64,000 nucleotides of DNA from NCBI RefSeq assembly GCF_024396695.1, contig NZ_CP094359.1:496001-560000 (forward strand), given 5' to 3'. The notes under the pieces were generated by a model, which had not been told where the DNA came from, did not search any database, and worked only from the letters and a program-made list of their open reading frames with translations. Source of the DNA: Acidithiobacillus sp. YTS05 (GTDB taxonomy: Bacteria > Pseudomonadota > Gammaproteobacteria > Acidithiobacillales > Acidithiobacillaceae). Below are positions 25,866 through 35,375 of this stretch, one piece after another (the stretch's first letter is position 1; every line of letters starts with the position of its first letter). Made by a program: the position numbers and the translations under genes.

Positions 25866-26402
25866 TCAGTGGCCAAGCAGGGCGTCGGCGACGGCGGCCA
25901 GATTGGCGAAGACGGGAACGCCCTCGGCGCGCGCAGTATCTGCCGCTTTCTTGCCTTTCCCCGTCAGTACCAGGATGGGGCTGGCACCGGCGCTCCGGGC
26001 CGCCAGCAGATCGCGGTGGCTGTCGCCGACGGCCGGCACTCCTTGCAGATCGACCTGAAAGCGTTCGCCAATCTCGCGAAACATCCCGGCCTGGGGTTTG
26101 CGGCAGGTGCAACCGGCTTCCGGGTGATGGGGACAGAAAAAAATGGCATCGATCCGTCCCCCCGTCTCCGCCAATTCCCGCCGCATGCGGGCATGGATGG
26201 AGCCCAAGGCGCGCAGGCTGAACAGGCGCCGGCCAATACCCGATTGGTTGCTGGCTACCACGACGGTATAGCCGGCGCGATTGAAGCGAGCAATAGCCTC
26301 CAGACTACCCGGAATCGGCCGCCATTCGGCAGCCGACTTGATGTAGGCATCGCTGTCTTCGTTGATGACGCCGTCGCGATCGAGGATGAGCAGATGCGTC
26401 AT
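25866..26402 (-). CDS. gmhB: D-glycero-beta-D-manno-heptose-1,7-bisphosphate 7-phosphatase
   Basis: This 178-residue HAD phosphatase acts in ADP-heptose synthesis for lipopolysaccharide core. The nucleophile motif ILDRDGVIN provides the catalytic Asp pair, and the zinc-binding loop CPHHPEAGCTC with following KPQAGM is diagnostic of GmhB. The ATG overlaps the glyS stop by 4 bp. Confidence 0.93.
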   Translation of the reverse strand: MTHLLILDRDGVINEDSDAYIKSAAEWRPIPGSLEAIARFNRAGYTVVVASNQSGIGRRLFSLRALGSIHARMRRELAETGGRIDAIFFCPHHPEAGCTCRKPQAGMFREIGERFQVDLQGVPAVGDSHRDLLAARSAGASPILVLTGKGKKAADTARAEGVPVFANLAAVADALLGH

Positions 26403-28477
26403 CCGCGGCCCTGCAGCTGGGAAAAATCGGCGATCTGCAAAAACGCGCCTTGCAGCGCCTGTAATAGCGCCAGACGTTGTCCCCGGAGCGCACGATCCTC
26501 GCAGAGTACCATCACTTCCGCAAAGAAGCGGTCCACCGGATCGCGCAGGCTGGCAAGGGTCACCAGTGCGTGATGATAGTTCCTGTCCTTGAGGTCATCT
26601 TCAACGGTTTTCGCAATGGCCGTCCAGGCGTTCCACAACGCCTTTTCCGCGGCCTCCAGCAACAAGTCGGGACGCAGGTCCGGAGTTTCCTGGCTTCCTT
26701 CCTTACGCAAGAGATTACTGACACGCTTGATCAGCGCGGCCAAATCATCGGCGCGCGGATCGCTGGCGAGGAAGGTGCTGAGACTCTCCAGGCGATGTTG
26801 GGCGTCGAGGGGATCATCACCGGCCACCGCCAGAATCGCCGCAATTTGGTCGGCGGCGAAGCCCTCTTCGCGAAAGATCACGCGCAGCCGGTCCTGGAAG
26901 AACTCGCCGAGCTTCGCACTGGGTTCCGCGCCAAGAAGTAGTGTCGCGGCATAGGCACCGCGACCCATCTGCGTGAGCGCAGCCAGGGAGAAAGAGTGTT
27001 CTCCTTCCAGTGCAATGCGCAGAATGCCCAGGGCGGCACGACGCAGGGCAAAGGGATCGCGGTCGCCGGTCGGGATTTTTCCCAGCGCAAAAAATCCATA
27101 GAGGGTGTCGATACGATCCGCCAGAGCCAACGCCTGCCCGGCAGGCGAAGCCGGGATGGCGTCATCGCGCCCTACCGGCCGATACTGTTCGCCGATGGCC
27201 TGGGCCACCGCCGCCGATTCGCCGTCATGGCCGGCATAGTAGGCGCCCATGATGCCCTGTAGTTCCGGAAACTCTCCGACCATGCCGCTGAGCAGATCAC
27301 TTTTGCAGAGTTGCGCGGCACGCCGGCAATCCTCGGGATCGGCGCTAAGCATCGCCGCCACCCTGGGGGCTAGATTTTGCAGGCGCCGTACCTTGTCGCC
27401 TATGCTGCCCAGACCGTCCTGGAAGGAGACCTGGTCCAGATCGGAAATCCAGGCGACCAGGCTGCTTTTGCGGTCCTGGTCCCAGAAAAAGGCCGCATCA
27501 GCCAGGCGCGCGCGCAGTACTCGATTGTTGCCATGAATGACGACCTGCGCATCGCGGCTTTCGAGGTTGGCAATAAAGAGATACCGTGCTGCCAGCTTCC
27601 CTTGCCGATCGCGCAGAGGGACATAGCGCTGGTGCTGAATCATCACCGTGATCAGCACTTCCTCCGGGATGCGTAGATATTCTTCGGCAAAGCCGCCCGC
27701 CAGGGCAACGGGCCATTCGCAGAGCCCGGTGACTTCATCAAGGAGGGCATCGCCAAGCACGGGTGTACAATCCAGCTCGTGCGCCAGGCGTTGTAGTTCC
27801 CTGGCGATATAGGCGCGGCGCTCCTGCCAATGGGCGCGGACCTGTGCTTGCAGCAAGGCTTGCGCATAGGTCTGGGGCTGGACGACTGGCACGGGGCCAG
27901 AATGATGGACGCGATGACCGAAACTATGAGCCTCACTTTGCAGGCCAAAGGCCTGCCAGGATAAGCACTGGTCAGCGAAGCGGAGCAGCAACCAACGAAT
28001 GGGACGGGAGAAACTTTCTTCGCGCTTGCCCCAACGCATTCGCTTGCGCAAAGGTAAGGACTCCACCCAGCGCGTGGCCAGATCCGGCAAGAGCGCCGTT
28101 ACGGGACGGGACGGATGCTGGATACGCCACGCCAGCACAACGCCTTTTTCGGTTTCCAAGCGTTGAAGATCGCTGACGGCGACACCGCAAGAGCGGGCGA
28201 ACCCCTCAGCCGCCGGTGTTGCCTTGCCGTTGACAAAAGCCCGTTCGAGCGCCGGTCCGCGGCGGAGTTCTTCCTCGGCCCGTGTGGCACTGGCGAGCTC
28301 GTGAATGAGTAGCGCAATTCGACGCGGAGAAACGTAGGGGAGGATCTCGCCATACTCGATGCCGCTTTCGTCCAGCAGGCGGGCCATGATCTCTACGGCG
28401 CTTTGCTGCAGCTGCTGTTGTTCCGCTGCCGGTAGTTCCTCGCAACCGATTTCCAGTAACAGGGGATGGGGCTTCAT
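26399..28477 (-). CDS. glyS: glycyl-tRNA synthetase beta subunit
   Basis: This 692-residue beta subunit of the heterotetrameric glycyl-tRNA synthetase binds tRNA-Gly. It has the family N-terminus ([12 protein letters not shown]), the [11 protein letters not shown] and [16 protein letters not shown] blocks in the middle, an HD-like region ([14 protein letters not shown]) and the C-terminal anticodon-binding region ([22 protein letters not shown]). The start overlaps the glyQ stop by 4 bp. Confidence 0.96.
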   Translation of the reverse strand: MKPHPLLLEIGCEELPAAEQQQLQQSAVEIMARLLDESGIEYGEILPYVSPRRIALLIHELASATRAEEELRRGPALERAFVNGKATPAAEGFARSCGVAVSDLQRLETEKGVVLAWRIQHPSRPVTALLPDLATRWVESLPLRKRMRWGKREESFSRPIRWLLLRFADQCLSWQAFGLQSEAHSFGHRVHHSGPVPVVQPQTYAQALLQAQVRAHWQERRAYIARELQRLAHELDCTPVLGDALLDEVTGLCEWPVALAGGFAEEYLRIPEEVLITVMIQHQRYVPLRDRQGKLAARYLFIANLESRDAQVVIHGNNRVLRARLADAAFFWDQDRKSSLVAWISDLDQVSFQDGLGSIGDKVRRLQNLAPRVAAMLSADPEDCRRAAQLCKSDLLSGMVGEFPELQGIMGAYYAGHDGESAAVAQAIGEQYRPVGRDDAIPASPAGQALALADRIDTLYGFFALGKIPTGDRDPFALRRAALGILRIALEGEHSFSLAALTQMGRGAYAATLLLGAEPSAKLGEFFQDRLRVIFREEGFAADQIAAILAVAGDDPLDAQHRLESLSTFLASDPRADDLAALIKRVSNLLRKEGSQETPDLRPDLLLEAAEKALWNAWTAIAKTVEDDLKDRNYHHALVTLASLRDPVDRFFAEVMVLCEDRALRGQRLALLQALQGAFLQIADFSQLQGRG

Positions 28478-29352
28478 GCGTCACCTCCCTGCAACAAGGG
28501 GTGGCCAAGCTCGGCGCGAGCCTCGGCATAGATTTCCGCTACCGCACGCGCCATATTCCGTACCCGGCCGATGAAGCGTGCCCGCTCGTTGACGGCGATG
28601 GCATGGCGGGCATCGAGCAGGTTGAAGGTGTGGGAGCAGTCGAGCACCCGTTCATAGGCGGGCAGGGGCAGCTTGGCGGCGATGAGACTCTGACAATCGG
28701 CTTCGGCGCGGTCAAAGCGTTGCCTTAGATCGTCTACGGGAGCCAGCTCGAAATTGTAGCGGGACTGCTCCACTTCGTTCTGGTGATACACGTCGCCGTA
28801 GCTTACGCCCGGTGTCCAGATCAGATCATAGACACTTTCAACGCCTTGCAGATACATGGCCAAGCGCTCCAGGCCATAGGTGATTTCGCCCATTACCGGG
28901 CGACAGTCCAGGCCCCCAACCTGCTGAAAATAGGTGAACTGCGTCACTTCCATGCCGTTCAGCCAGACTTCCCAGCCCAGACCCCAGGCGCCCAGGGTGG
29001 GTGATTCCCAGTCGTCCTCTACGAAACGAATATCCTGCAACGCAATGTCGATGCCGAGGCGGCGCAGGGATTCCAGATAGAGCTCCTGCAGGTTACTGGG
29101 ATTGGGTTTGAGTACCGCCTGAAACTGGTAATAGTGCTGTAGCCGGTTGGGGTTGTCGCCATAGCGGCCATCGGTGGGACGGCGTGAGGGTTGTACGTAG
29201 GCAGCACGCCAGGGTTCCGGACCGATTGCCCGTAAAAAGGTTGCTGGGTGAAAAGTGCCTGCACCCACGGGCATGTCCATGGGTTGCAACACCACACAAC
29301 CCTGTTCACTCCAGAACTGTTGTAACTCTTGGATGATTTCCTGAAAAGTCAT
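28474..29352 (-). CDS. glyQ: glycyl-tRNA synthetase alpha subunit
   Basis: This 292-residue class II catalytic alpha subunit starts at ATG 29352 ([14 protein letters not shown]). Family blocks are clear: [43 protein letters not shown] (quoted in part) and the motif around [13 protein letters not shown]. It is the first gene of glyQ-glyS-gmhB-plsC. Confidence 0.96.
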   Translation of the reverse strand: MTFQEIIQELQQFWSEQGCVVLQPMDMPVGAGTFHPATFLRAIGPEPWRAAYVQPSRRPTDGRYGDNPNRLQHYYQFQAVLKPNPSNLQELYLESLRRLGIDIALQDIRFVEDDWESPTLGAWGLGWEVWLNGMEVTQFTYFQQVGGLDCRPVMGEITYGLERLAMYLQGVESVYDLIWTPGVSYGDVYHQNEVEQSRYNFELAPVDDLRQRFDRAEADCQSLIAAKLPLPAYERVLDCSHTFNLLDARHAIAVNERARFIGRVRNMARAVAEIYAEARAELGHPLLQGGDA

Positions 29353-29415
29353 GGCGACCCCGCTGCACGAGGACGCCAATTATGGCCGAACGTCCGGTAT
29401 CAGGAAAGTCTGGGC

Positions 29416-29778
29416 TCACAGAAGTTCCGCAATACCTTGGGCGGCGCGCTTCGCATCCAGAAAAATCAAGCCGAGTTTTGCTTCCTTTCTGGCAATTACG
29501 GTGAGAACGGCATCGTGTCCGGCATGAATGAGCAGGACGTATCCGGAATCTCCCTTGATCATTACTTGTTCCAGCTCACCGCGGGCCAGCTCCGCTGCCG
29601 TTCGGTCGCCCAGGGACAGCATCGCGGCAGCCATGGCACCGACGCGATCCTCGTCCATGTTGCCGGCCAGCAGGGAGGCGATGGTCAATCCATCGGTGGA
29701 TATGACTGCAGACGCCTCGATGTCGGCGGAAGAGCCGTTGAGGTCACTGAGGATGGATTTAAGCATTTCTTCACGCAT
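29416..29778 (-). CDS. roadblock/LC7-domain protein (MglB-like)
   Basis: This 120-residue Roadblock/LC7 protein has the usual fold signature (GSSADIEASAVISTDGLTIAS and MAAAMLSLGDRTAAEL, quoted in part). Such proteins serve as GTPase-activating or regulatory partners of small Ras-like GTPases; in Myxococcus MglB controls MglA. The ATG at 29778 follows GGGAG. It is the last gene of an operon that includes a small GTPase. Confidence 0.88.
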   Translation of the reverse strand: MREEMLKSILSDLNGSSADIEASAVISTDGLTIASLLAGNMDEDRVGAMAAAMLSLGDRTAAELARGELEQVMIKGDSGYVLLIHAGHDAVLTVIARKEAKLGLIFLDAKRAAQGIAELL

Positions 29779-29815
29779 GGCGTTAAAACTCCCAATAAAA
29801 TAAGGACGAAGACAT

Positions 29816-30454
29816 TTAGCGATACCGTTGATCGAGTATTTGCACAAGGGTGACGAAGGGCTGGCTCTGAAGTAGAGGAGTGCCGCCGATGATCAGCATA
29901 AAACGCTGTGGACCAATAAAGAGCGGCCAGAATCCGAGCTCGGACTGTCCCGCGGGGTCGACCAGTGCCCAAGTTTCACTGTGGATGCGGAGATTGTTGC
30001 GCAATAACCTCCCGTGTCGGCCCTGCAGGCTGAGCAAATCAGCGGAAAGTCCGGCAAGCTCCTCCGCGGATTCATGTAAGAAGCCCGATGTGGACAGGTA
30101 AAAACCGTTTTCATCGGCAAGTAGAGCGCGTTGCCCGTCCGATAGCTGCGCCAGCAAGCCAGGGAGGATGTCTTCCAGACGCTGCTCGGGGGGGTGGCGT
30201 GGCTCGGGATTTCCGCGGATCAAACCCAGACGTTGCAGGCGGAAAATACTGCGCAAGGCGTCATCCGGTGCGTCCAGTCGGGTCCAGCGGCAGGCAGTTT
30301 CGCGGCCGAAGGGCGCGCGCGATCCCTCGCGAAGAATGTGGAACAGAATCGATCGGTTACCTTCCAGTTCCGGGCCGGAGCTGACGTAGAATGCACCCGC
30401 TGGCGTCAACTCCGCATACAGAGGGCGCTCAGCAGTGACGAGTTCGATGCTCAT
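29816..30454 (-). CDS. hypothetical protein between GTPase and roadblock genes
   Basis: This 212-residue protein is not recognised. It is soluble, with a winged-helix-like or alpha/beta N-terminal half and a roadblock-like C-terminal half (LADENGFYLSTSGFLHESAEELAGLSADLL resembles roadblock strands; quoted in two pieces: LADENGFYLSTSGF and EELAGLSADLL). The ATG overlaps the GTPase stop by 4 bp. A second regulator or effector of the GTPase is likely from position. Confidence 0.65.
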   Translation of the reverse strand: MSIELVTAERPLYAELTPAGAFYVSSGPELEGNRSILFHILREGSRAPFGRETACRWTRLDAPDDALRSIFRLQRLGLIRGNPEPRHPPEQRLEDILPGLLAQLSDGQRALLADENGFYLSTSGFLHESAEELAGLSADLLSLQGRHGRLLRNNLRIHSETWALVDPAGQSELGFWPLFIGPQRFMLIIGGTPLLQSQPFVTLVQILDQRYR

Positions 30455-31017
30455 GGGAGCATTCCCAGACCAGGATCGATGGAGAAAAGTAGTGCCATGA
30501 CCAGGTTCTTCACGTCTTCTTTGTTGCGTCCATCAACCTCAAAGATTGGTGGAACAGGATTGAGCATGTGCAGATCCTGACCGACCTCCGCGAGCATCTT
30601 TGCGTAGTCTGCGGTGTCCGGGCGGGAGTTGAGATCGGTCTTGCTGATGCCCAGGACCACCGGAACATCGGCAATGTAGTCCTTGAATGCATGCAGGAAG
30701 AAATGCATGTCTTTTTGCGGATTGGGGCGGGTGTTGTCCAGCATCAATATCAGACCGAGACCGCCGGTAGTCAGGATATCCCACATGAAATCAAAGCGCT
30801 CCTGTCCGGGGGTGCCATATAAATGTACCTTGCTCTTGTCGCCAAGATGCAGAATCCCATAGTCCATAGCCACGGTGGTGTGGCCTTTACGGTTTATGGT
30901 CATGTCTGACGCTCTGGCGTCTGTAGAGATGATGGGTACATCAGAGATGGCAGATATCGCTGAAGTTTTGCCTGCGCCAACCGGGCCAGTGAAAACGATT
31001 TTATTGTCCTCTCTCAT
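30451..31017 (-). CDS. small Ras-like GTPase (MglA/Gtr-like)
   Basis: This 188-residue GTPase has a P-loop TGPVGAGKTS (about residues 10-19), switch II/G3 as YGTPGQERFDFMW and G4 as ISKTDLN. It belongs to the bacterial group typically encoded next to roadblock proteins. GGGAG precedes the ATG. Such switches place polar machineries, for example type IV pili or gliding motors. The FimV-like protein at the head of the operon supports polar localisation. Confidence 0.9.
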   Translation of the reverse strand: MREDNKIVFTGPVGAGKTSAISAISDVPIISTDARASDMTINRKGHTTVAMDYGILHLGDKSKVHLYGTPGQERFDFMWDILTTGGLGLILMLDNTRPNPQKDMHFFLHAFKDYIADVPVVLGISKTDLNSRPDTADYAKMLAEVGQDLHMLNPVPPIFEVDGRNKEDVKNLVMALLFSIDPGLGMLP

Positions 31018-31051
31018 AAATAAATCTCCCGGTTATTGTACATTTCCATCA

Positions 31052-32185
31052 CTATAGCCCTGCAATTTTTGACAGCAGACGGCCAAGAAAACCGCGTTTC
31101 GCGGGGCTCGGCCGTTGCGCTTCCGCCAGTGTGCTCGAGGGGATCGCTGGCTCTGACGTCATCCCGGATACGGGGCTATATTCCAATAACTGCAAGGCAT
31201 CAGCCGCGGCAAGAAAGTTGAAGAGCGCCTGAGAATGTACCTGCAACATGCGTATGGTCAATGCCGGGGATGCCGGTGAGCGGGCGAGAAAGGCCGCCAA
31301 ACGTAATGCCTCGGGTAGTGGGTACAAACGCGTGAGATTGGGCCACCGGCGCAATTTTACCGGACGATTCAATGGAATTTTCTTGCTCAGACGACCATCC
31401 GCAGCGATTGCGTGAATCTGCCAAAGGTATTCCGTAAGCGTCAGCGAATGAACGGAGTCGTTATCGGTGAAAGAGGCGCCATCTCGGAGAATTAGGTTCT
31501 CTTCTCCTTCCCGAAAGATTGCTTGTGCCTCTTCCATGCTGACACTGGCGTCAACCTTTTCCTGCTCTGGGATAATCCGCCAGAGCAATCTTCCATTACG
31601 TCGATCGACGATTCCTACGGAAATTTGATCGCGGATGGCCCGCTGAACCAGCGCGAGAAGGCCCTGCTCTGGATCGAAGTAATCGATTTGATTCGGATCA
31701 AAACTGGGTTTCTCTCTCTCCAGCACCGGCGCGGGCTGCTGCACACTCGTGGAGATTTTCTCTGGAGTCGCTGCTGCAGAATTTAGGACCTGCCCTACCG
31801 GTTCAGAGGGCTGCTGCACAGGCGATTCACGGGTCGTTGGCGATGGCTGCAGCAACTGCTCCAGCGCGGGGAACAGAGTTTCCATGCGAATTGGTTTGGT
31901 CAGCGTCACGAACTGGGGAAAGTTGTTGGGGACTACCGTCGTGGCAAGCAGCGGAATCTCGGGGTTTTCCTTACGAAATTTGTCGGCTTCCGCCAGCCCG
32001 TCGGGGGAATCCAGATCGGCAATCGCCACGTCTGGAGCTTGGCGGTCGTCCGCTTCGAGAAATCTATAATTTGCCTTACGGTTCATGCGAAAGGCCATGC
32101 GAAATACGGCCTCTTTTCGGGTATCGAGGCCAATCCCGCGTACCAGAGTCGAAGGAGTTCCCGCAATCTGTGCCTTGTCAGTCAT
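31052..32185 (-). CDS. degenerate receiver-domain protein of the GTPase operon
   Basis: This 377-residue protein is not assigned to a family. Residues ~15-110 resemble a response-regulator receiver: VAIADLDSPDG has the Asp region, LLATTVVP and TLTKPIRMETLFPAL keep the Thr and the Lys-Pro of the fold. The acidic pocket looks incomplete. A proline/glutamine-rich linker (about 115-160) precedes a C-terminal domain of unknown type. It lies 11 bp after the FimV-like gene and 34 bp before the GTPase. Confidence 0.65.
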   Translation of the reverse strand: MTDKAQIAGTPSTLVRGIGLDTRKEAVFRMAFRMNRKANYRFLEADDRQAPDVAIADLDSPDGLAEADKFRKENPEIPLLATTVVPNNFPQFVTLTKPIRMETLFPALEQLLQPSPTTRESPVQQPSEPVGQVLNSAAATPEKISTSVQQPAPVLEREKPSFDPNQIDYFDPEQGLLALVQRAIRDQISVGIVDRRNGRLLWRIIPEQEKVDASVSMEEAQAIFREGEENLILRDGASFTDNDSVHSLTLTEYLWQIHAIAADGRLSKKIPLNRPVKLRRWPNLTRLYPLPEALRLAAFLARSPASPALTIRMLQVHSQALFNFLAAADALQLLEYSPVSGMTSEPAIPSSTLAEAQRPSPAKRGFLGRLLSKIAGL

Positions 32186-32196
32186 GGTTTTTCTCC

Positions 32197-33681
32197 TCAG
32201 GCGGTAGCGCTGATGTCTCGCTGTAGGCGCTCAGACAGGTGATACAGCTGGCGCAGGATGGCCTCGTCAGGTTGTGGGTCACTATGGATGATCTTTCTGC
32301 TGAATCGAGCAAAACGATCGCGTGCTTGCATACGTTCATACATTTCCAGTAACGGGAGGAAATAACCGGACTTTCGCGGCGAGGCAAGGGCTGACTGCTC
32401 CAGCAAATCGACGGCTTCCTCTACCTGGCCATAATCGAGGAGCATGTTGAAATCGCGTAGAATTGGATCATCGGCATCTACTTCAGCAATCTCCCGGTCG
32501 CGCCGTAGGCGCTCTTCCACCAGTTGCGCGCTGCTCACCGGGATCGTGCTGGTGGGGACATACAATTGATATTTTTCTGCGAGACTCGGCAGCACCTGAT
32601 TTTCTCTCCCTTCACTATTTTCCAGGTCATTATATAGACGGTCTTGTCCCAGCTGCCTTCCTACGTTGAGCAAGCGCTGGCGTAAGGCCTTTCCCAGACC
32701 CCAGAGGATGATGTGCAAACGCAGCAAGGCGCGGGCAAAGTCCTGCTTGTTCTCTTGTTCATAAAGAATCTGCAAAAGCAATACATGGAGGCGCAGTCGC
32801 TTCGGGTGTAAAACCGCCTGTCGCTGCAGGAGATTTACGGCGGCGGCGTTCTGACTCGTTTCCCTCAATAACTGGACGGCATGGGTCGTGCCGACAAGGG
32901 TGCTGACGACAAGAATCTCTTCCTCATCGAGCGGAGATAGCGGCTCTGAACCATAGAGCAAGGCGTCTGCGGGCATCTCCTCTTTTCGCTCCTGCTCCAC
33001 TGCATGCCTTTGAAATGCGTGCAGGGGAATATCGTTTAGTTCGAGCGGCTCGGGATGCACAATTGCCTGTTGCAGGTCGCGATGAAGAGAACCTAGCTCC
33101 AGCTGTTCCTGCTCGCGCGCCAGAAGGTTCTCCTTGTGGAGGGGTTGCTGACGGCCCAGTTCCTGTTCGATATTTTCCAGACTGAGATGCAGTCGGGTTT
33201 CGGCCAACACGCGCAGTGGCAGGTTTTGTGGGTCCTTCTGCAGGCATTGCAGGATCAGACTCTGGACTGCGTGAAGGTCCAGAACTTGCCGGTCGAGGTC
33301 CTCCTCCAATATTTCCGCGAGATGCTGATAATCTCCTGCCTCGTTATAAAGATTCCGGAGCCGGCTTCTTTGCTCCAAGTCCTGCGGGTGATGTTCGGCA
33401 TACCAGCGAAGAGCCGTGGTTGCCTGATCAATGTGCCCGTAAGCAAGATAGATCTCGACCTCATCCAAGATGCCGACTTCTTCGATTTCGGCCACTGCTA
33501 TCGGAGGGTTGGTTACTGCCGGCAGTGGCGGTTGAGGAGCCGGTATGGCAGCCGCCACCGGGTTTTCAGATGCCTTTCGGGTACCCGTGGCTTTGCGCCC
33601 CCATAACTTCCAGAGGATCGCTGCTGCCACCAAAAACACGGCTGCACCGATCAGTATCAGACTCGTCGTGGGGAGGTGCAT
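32197..33681 (-). CDS. FimV-like membrane-anchored TPR protein
   Basis: This 494-residue protein has one N-terminal transmembrane helix (LILIGAAVFLVAAAILWKLW, residues 8-27) and a long cytoplasmic alpha-helical, TPR-like part. The segment VGILDEVEIYLAYGHIDQA and the C-terminal DDPILRDFNMLLDYGQVEEAVDLLE are typical of FimV C-terminal domains. FimV organises cell poles and type IV pilus function; the LysM periplasmic part of true FimV is missing. It is the first gene of the operon. Confidence 0.75.
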   Translation of the reverse strand: MHLPTTSLILIGAAVFLVAAAILWKLWGRKATGTRKASENPVAAAIPAPQPPLPAVTNPPIAVAEIEEVGILDEVEIYLAYGHIDQATTALRWYAEHHPQDLEQRSRLRNLYNEAGDYQHLAEILEEDLDRQVLDLHAVQSLILQCLQKDPQNLPLRVLAETRLHLSLENIEQELGRQQPLHKENLLAREQEQLELGSLHRDLQQAIVHPEPLELNDIPLHAFQRHAVEQERKEEMPADALLYGSEPLSPLDEEEILVVSTLVGTTHAVQLLRETSQNAAAVNLLQRQAVLHPKRLRLHVLLLQILYEQENKQDFARALLRLHIILWGLGKALRQRLLNVGRQLGQDRLYNDLENSEGRENQVLPSLAEKYQLYVPTSTIPVSSAQLVEERLRRDREIAEVDADDPILRDFNMLLDYGQVEEAVDLLEQSALASPRKSGYFLPLLEMYERMQARDRFARFSRKIIHSDPQPDEAILRQLYHLSERLQRDISATA

Positions 33682-33754
33682 GGCTTGTGACTCGAGGCTC
33701 CTGGATGATCCGCAATGGACTTCGAGGAGGTAGATAGATGCTTTTGTCGACCTG

Positions 33755-34195
33755 TCAACGCCCGAGTAGACGTGCGATTTCCTGTAGACGTCTGCTGCTG
33801 CCGCGGCTTGGGTGTTCTCTCAGTGCCATTTCGGCGTAGCCATGGAAAAACTCGGGCAAGGCGCGCAGGATCACCGGTAGTCGTTCGCGACTGGCGCGCG
33901 CAATGCGCCATTCGCTGCGCGGCTCTCCCTGTCCGGCGTAGCTGCATACCGCCAGCCCCCAAGCGCGCTCGCTACCCGTCCAATGGTGTTGGGCGATGCG
34001 CAGACGATGCAGGTTGGGTTGTATACCCAGCCCAACGCCGGGTCCGTCGTAGAGGATCTGCTGGTCTGTGGCGATGTCGGCGAGGAGATGATCCAGAGGA
34101 ACGAAGGCTGCACGCAGGGCCTCCGTCCTGGGCGTTTCCTCTTGCAGATGGCGCCGTAGCTCGAGAAGAAAGGGTGATTCCACTTTTTGCTCCAT
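33755..34195 (-). CDS. hypothetical protein
   Basis: This 146-residue soluble protein is not recognised. It has no signal peptide; its N-terminal half is helical and charged and it has a conserved-looking centre (GVGLGIQPNLHRLRIAQHHW). No good ribosome-binding site precedes ATG 34195. It is separated from the FimV-like gene by 73 bp and divergent from the L,D-transpeptidase. Confidence 0.55.
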   Translation of the reverse strand: MEQKVESPFLLELRRHLQEETPRTEALRAAFVPLDHLLADIATDQQILYDGPGVGLGIQPNLHRLRIAQHHWTGSERAWGLAVCSYAGQGEPRSEWRIARASRERLPVILRALPEFFHGYAEMALREHPSRGSSRRLQEIARLLGR

Positions 34196-34283
34196 TTTCG
34201 GTAAAATCGCAACGTTATAACAGGATCAACTGGCCGCGCAGAATAGAATTAAGGATTCTGCCAGCCTCCCGAGTGAGGTTGCA

Positions 34284-35375
34284 ATGCTGCAAAACACGCT
34301 ACGAAAAATTTTTCTTGTCGGCTGTATCGCTCTGGCCCCGCTCGCCGCACTTGCGACGGTGTTCCCCCTGCCCGAGCAGGGCAACATGGTCGGGAACCTG
34401 CAAGCCGTCACCAGCCATCGCGATGACACGCTGCTCGATATCGGTCGGTTCTACGACATCGGCTATAACCAGGAGGTTGGCGCCAATCCCGGGGTGAATC
34501 CCTGGCTGCCAGGACAGGCCAGCAAGGTTGTCATTCCCAACGAGTACGTGCTTCCCTCCGGACCCTGGAGCGGAATCGTTGTCAACATTCCCGCCCGGCG
34601 CATCTATTTCTTCCCGGAGGGGCGGGGGGTGGTATTCACCTACCCGGTCGGGGTGTTCCTGCCGGGCTGGAAGGAGAGCCTGACCACCACCAGCATCATC
34701 CAGAAATTCAAGATGCCAGCCTGGAATGTCCCAAAAAACATCCATGCTTGGTTTGAAAAGAAGTTTCATATGGATATTCCGTGGTATTGGCCGCCAGGTG
34801 CGGAAAATCCCATGGGGGAGTTGGCCATGGAGACGGGGCTCTCGGGAATCTTCATTCATGGCACCTACCATCCGTGGGGCATCGGTATGCGCTCCAGTCA
34901 GGGCTGTTTCCAGATGTATCCGGAGAATGTCGCGCAGCTCTTCCCCATGGTGCCGGTAGGCACTTCTGTGCGTATCATCGATGAGCCCAACATGGTGGGC
35001 GAACGCAACGGACAGATCTACCTGCAGTGCTACAAACCGTTGCATGCGTATCACAAAGACGGACCAACAGATCTCCAACGCGCAGTAGTTGCCATCAAGC
35101 AGTTTATGGCGGCCAATCATTTGCACGAGGAGATCGACTGGGCGCGGGTACGGCGCATGGTTGCCGAGCACAACACCGTGGCCCTGCCGATCGGGGTGGG
35201 CACACCTACCTACGCCACCCTGGCCCAGGCGTTGCCCGCCAAGCCTTATGCGTACGCGCCATATGGACCCGCTGCCAATGGTGCTGCCGTTCCTCCGCCA
35301 CTTCCGCTTGCGAGCGCAGCCAACCAGGATCAAATCAACGTCAAGGTCTATCTGCCCGGACAGAAGCCGAGTTAA
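34284..35375 (+). CDS. L,D-transpeptidase (YkuD/ErfK family)
   Basis: This 363-residue exported enzyme forms 3-3 peptidoglycan crosslinks or attaches proteins to the wall. A signal peptide (FLVGCIALAPLAALA) is followed by a LysM-like region (about 30-85) and the YkuD domain. The catalytic motif has His192 (FIHGTYHPWGIGMRSS) and Cys208 (SSQGCFQM). The C-terminal tail is proline/alanine rich. Its TAA overlaps the convergent ydcF-like stop in a shared TTAA. Confidence 0.9.
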   Translation: MLQNTLRKIFLVGCIALAPLAALATVFPLPEQGNMVGNLQAVTSHRDDTLLDIGRFYDIGYNQEVGANPGVNPWLPGQASKVVIPNEYVLPSGPWSGIVVNIPARRIYFFPEGRGVVFTYPVGVFLPGWKESLTTTSIIQKFKMPAWNVPKNIHAWFEKKFHMDIPWYWPPGAENPMGELAMETGLSGIFIHGTYHPWGIGMRSSQGCFQMYPENVAQLFPMVPVGTSVRIIDEPNMVGERNGQIYLQCYKPLHAYHKDGPTDLQRAVVAIKQFMAANHLHEEIDWARVRRMVAEHNTVALPIGVGTPTYATLAQALPAKPYAYAPYGPAANGAAVPPPLPLASAANQDQINVKVYLPGQKPS

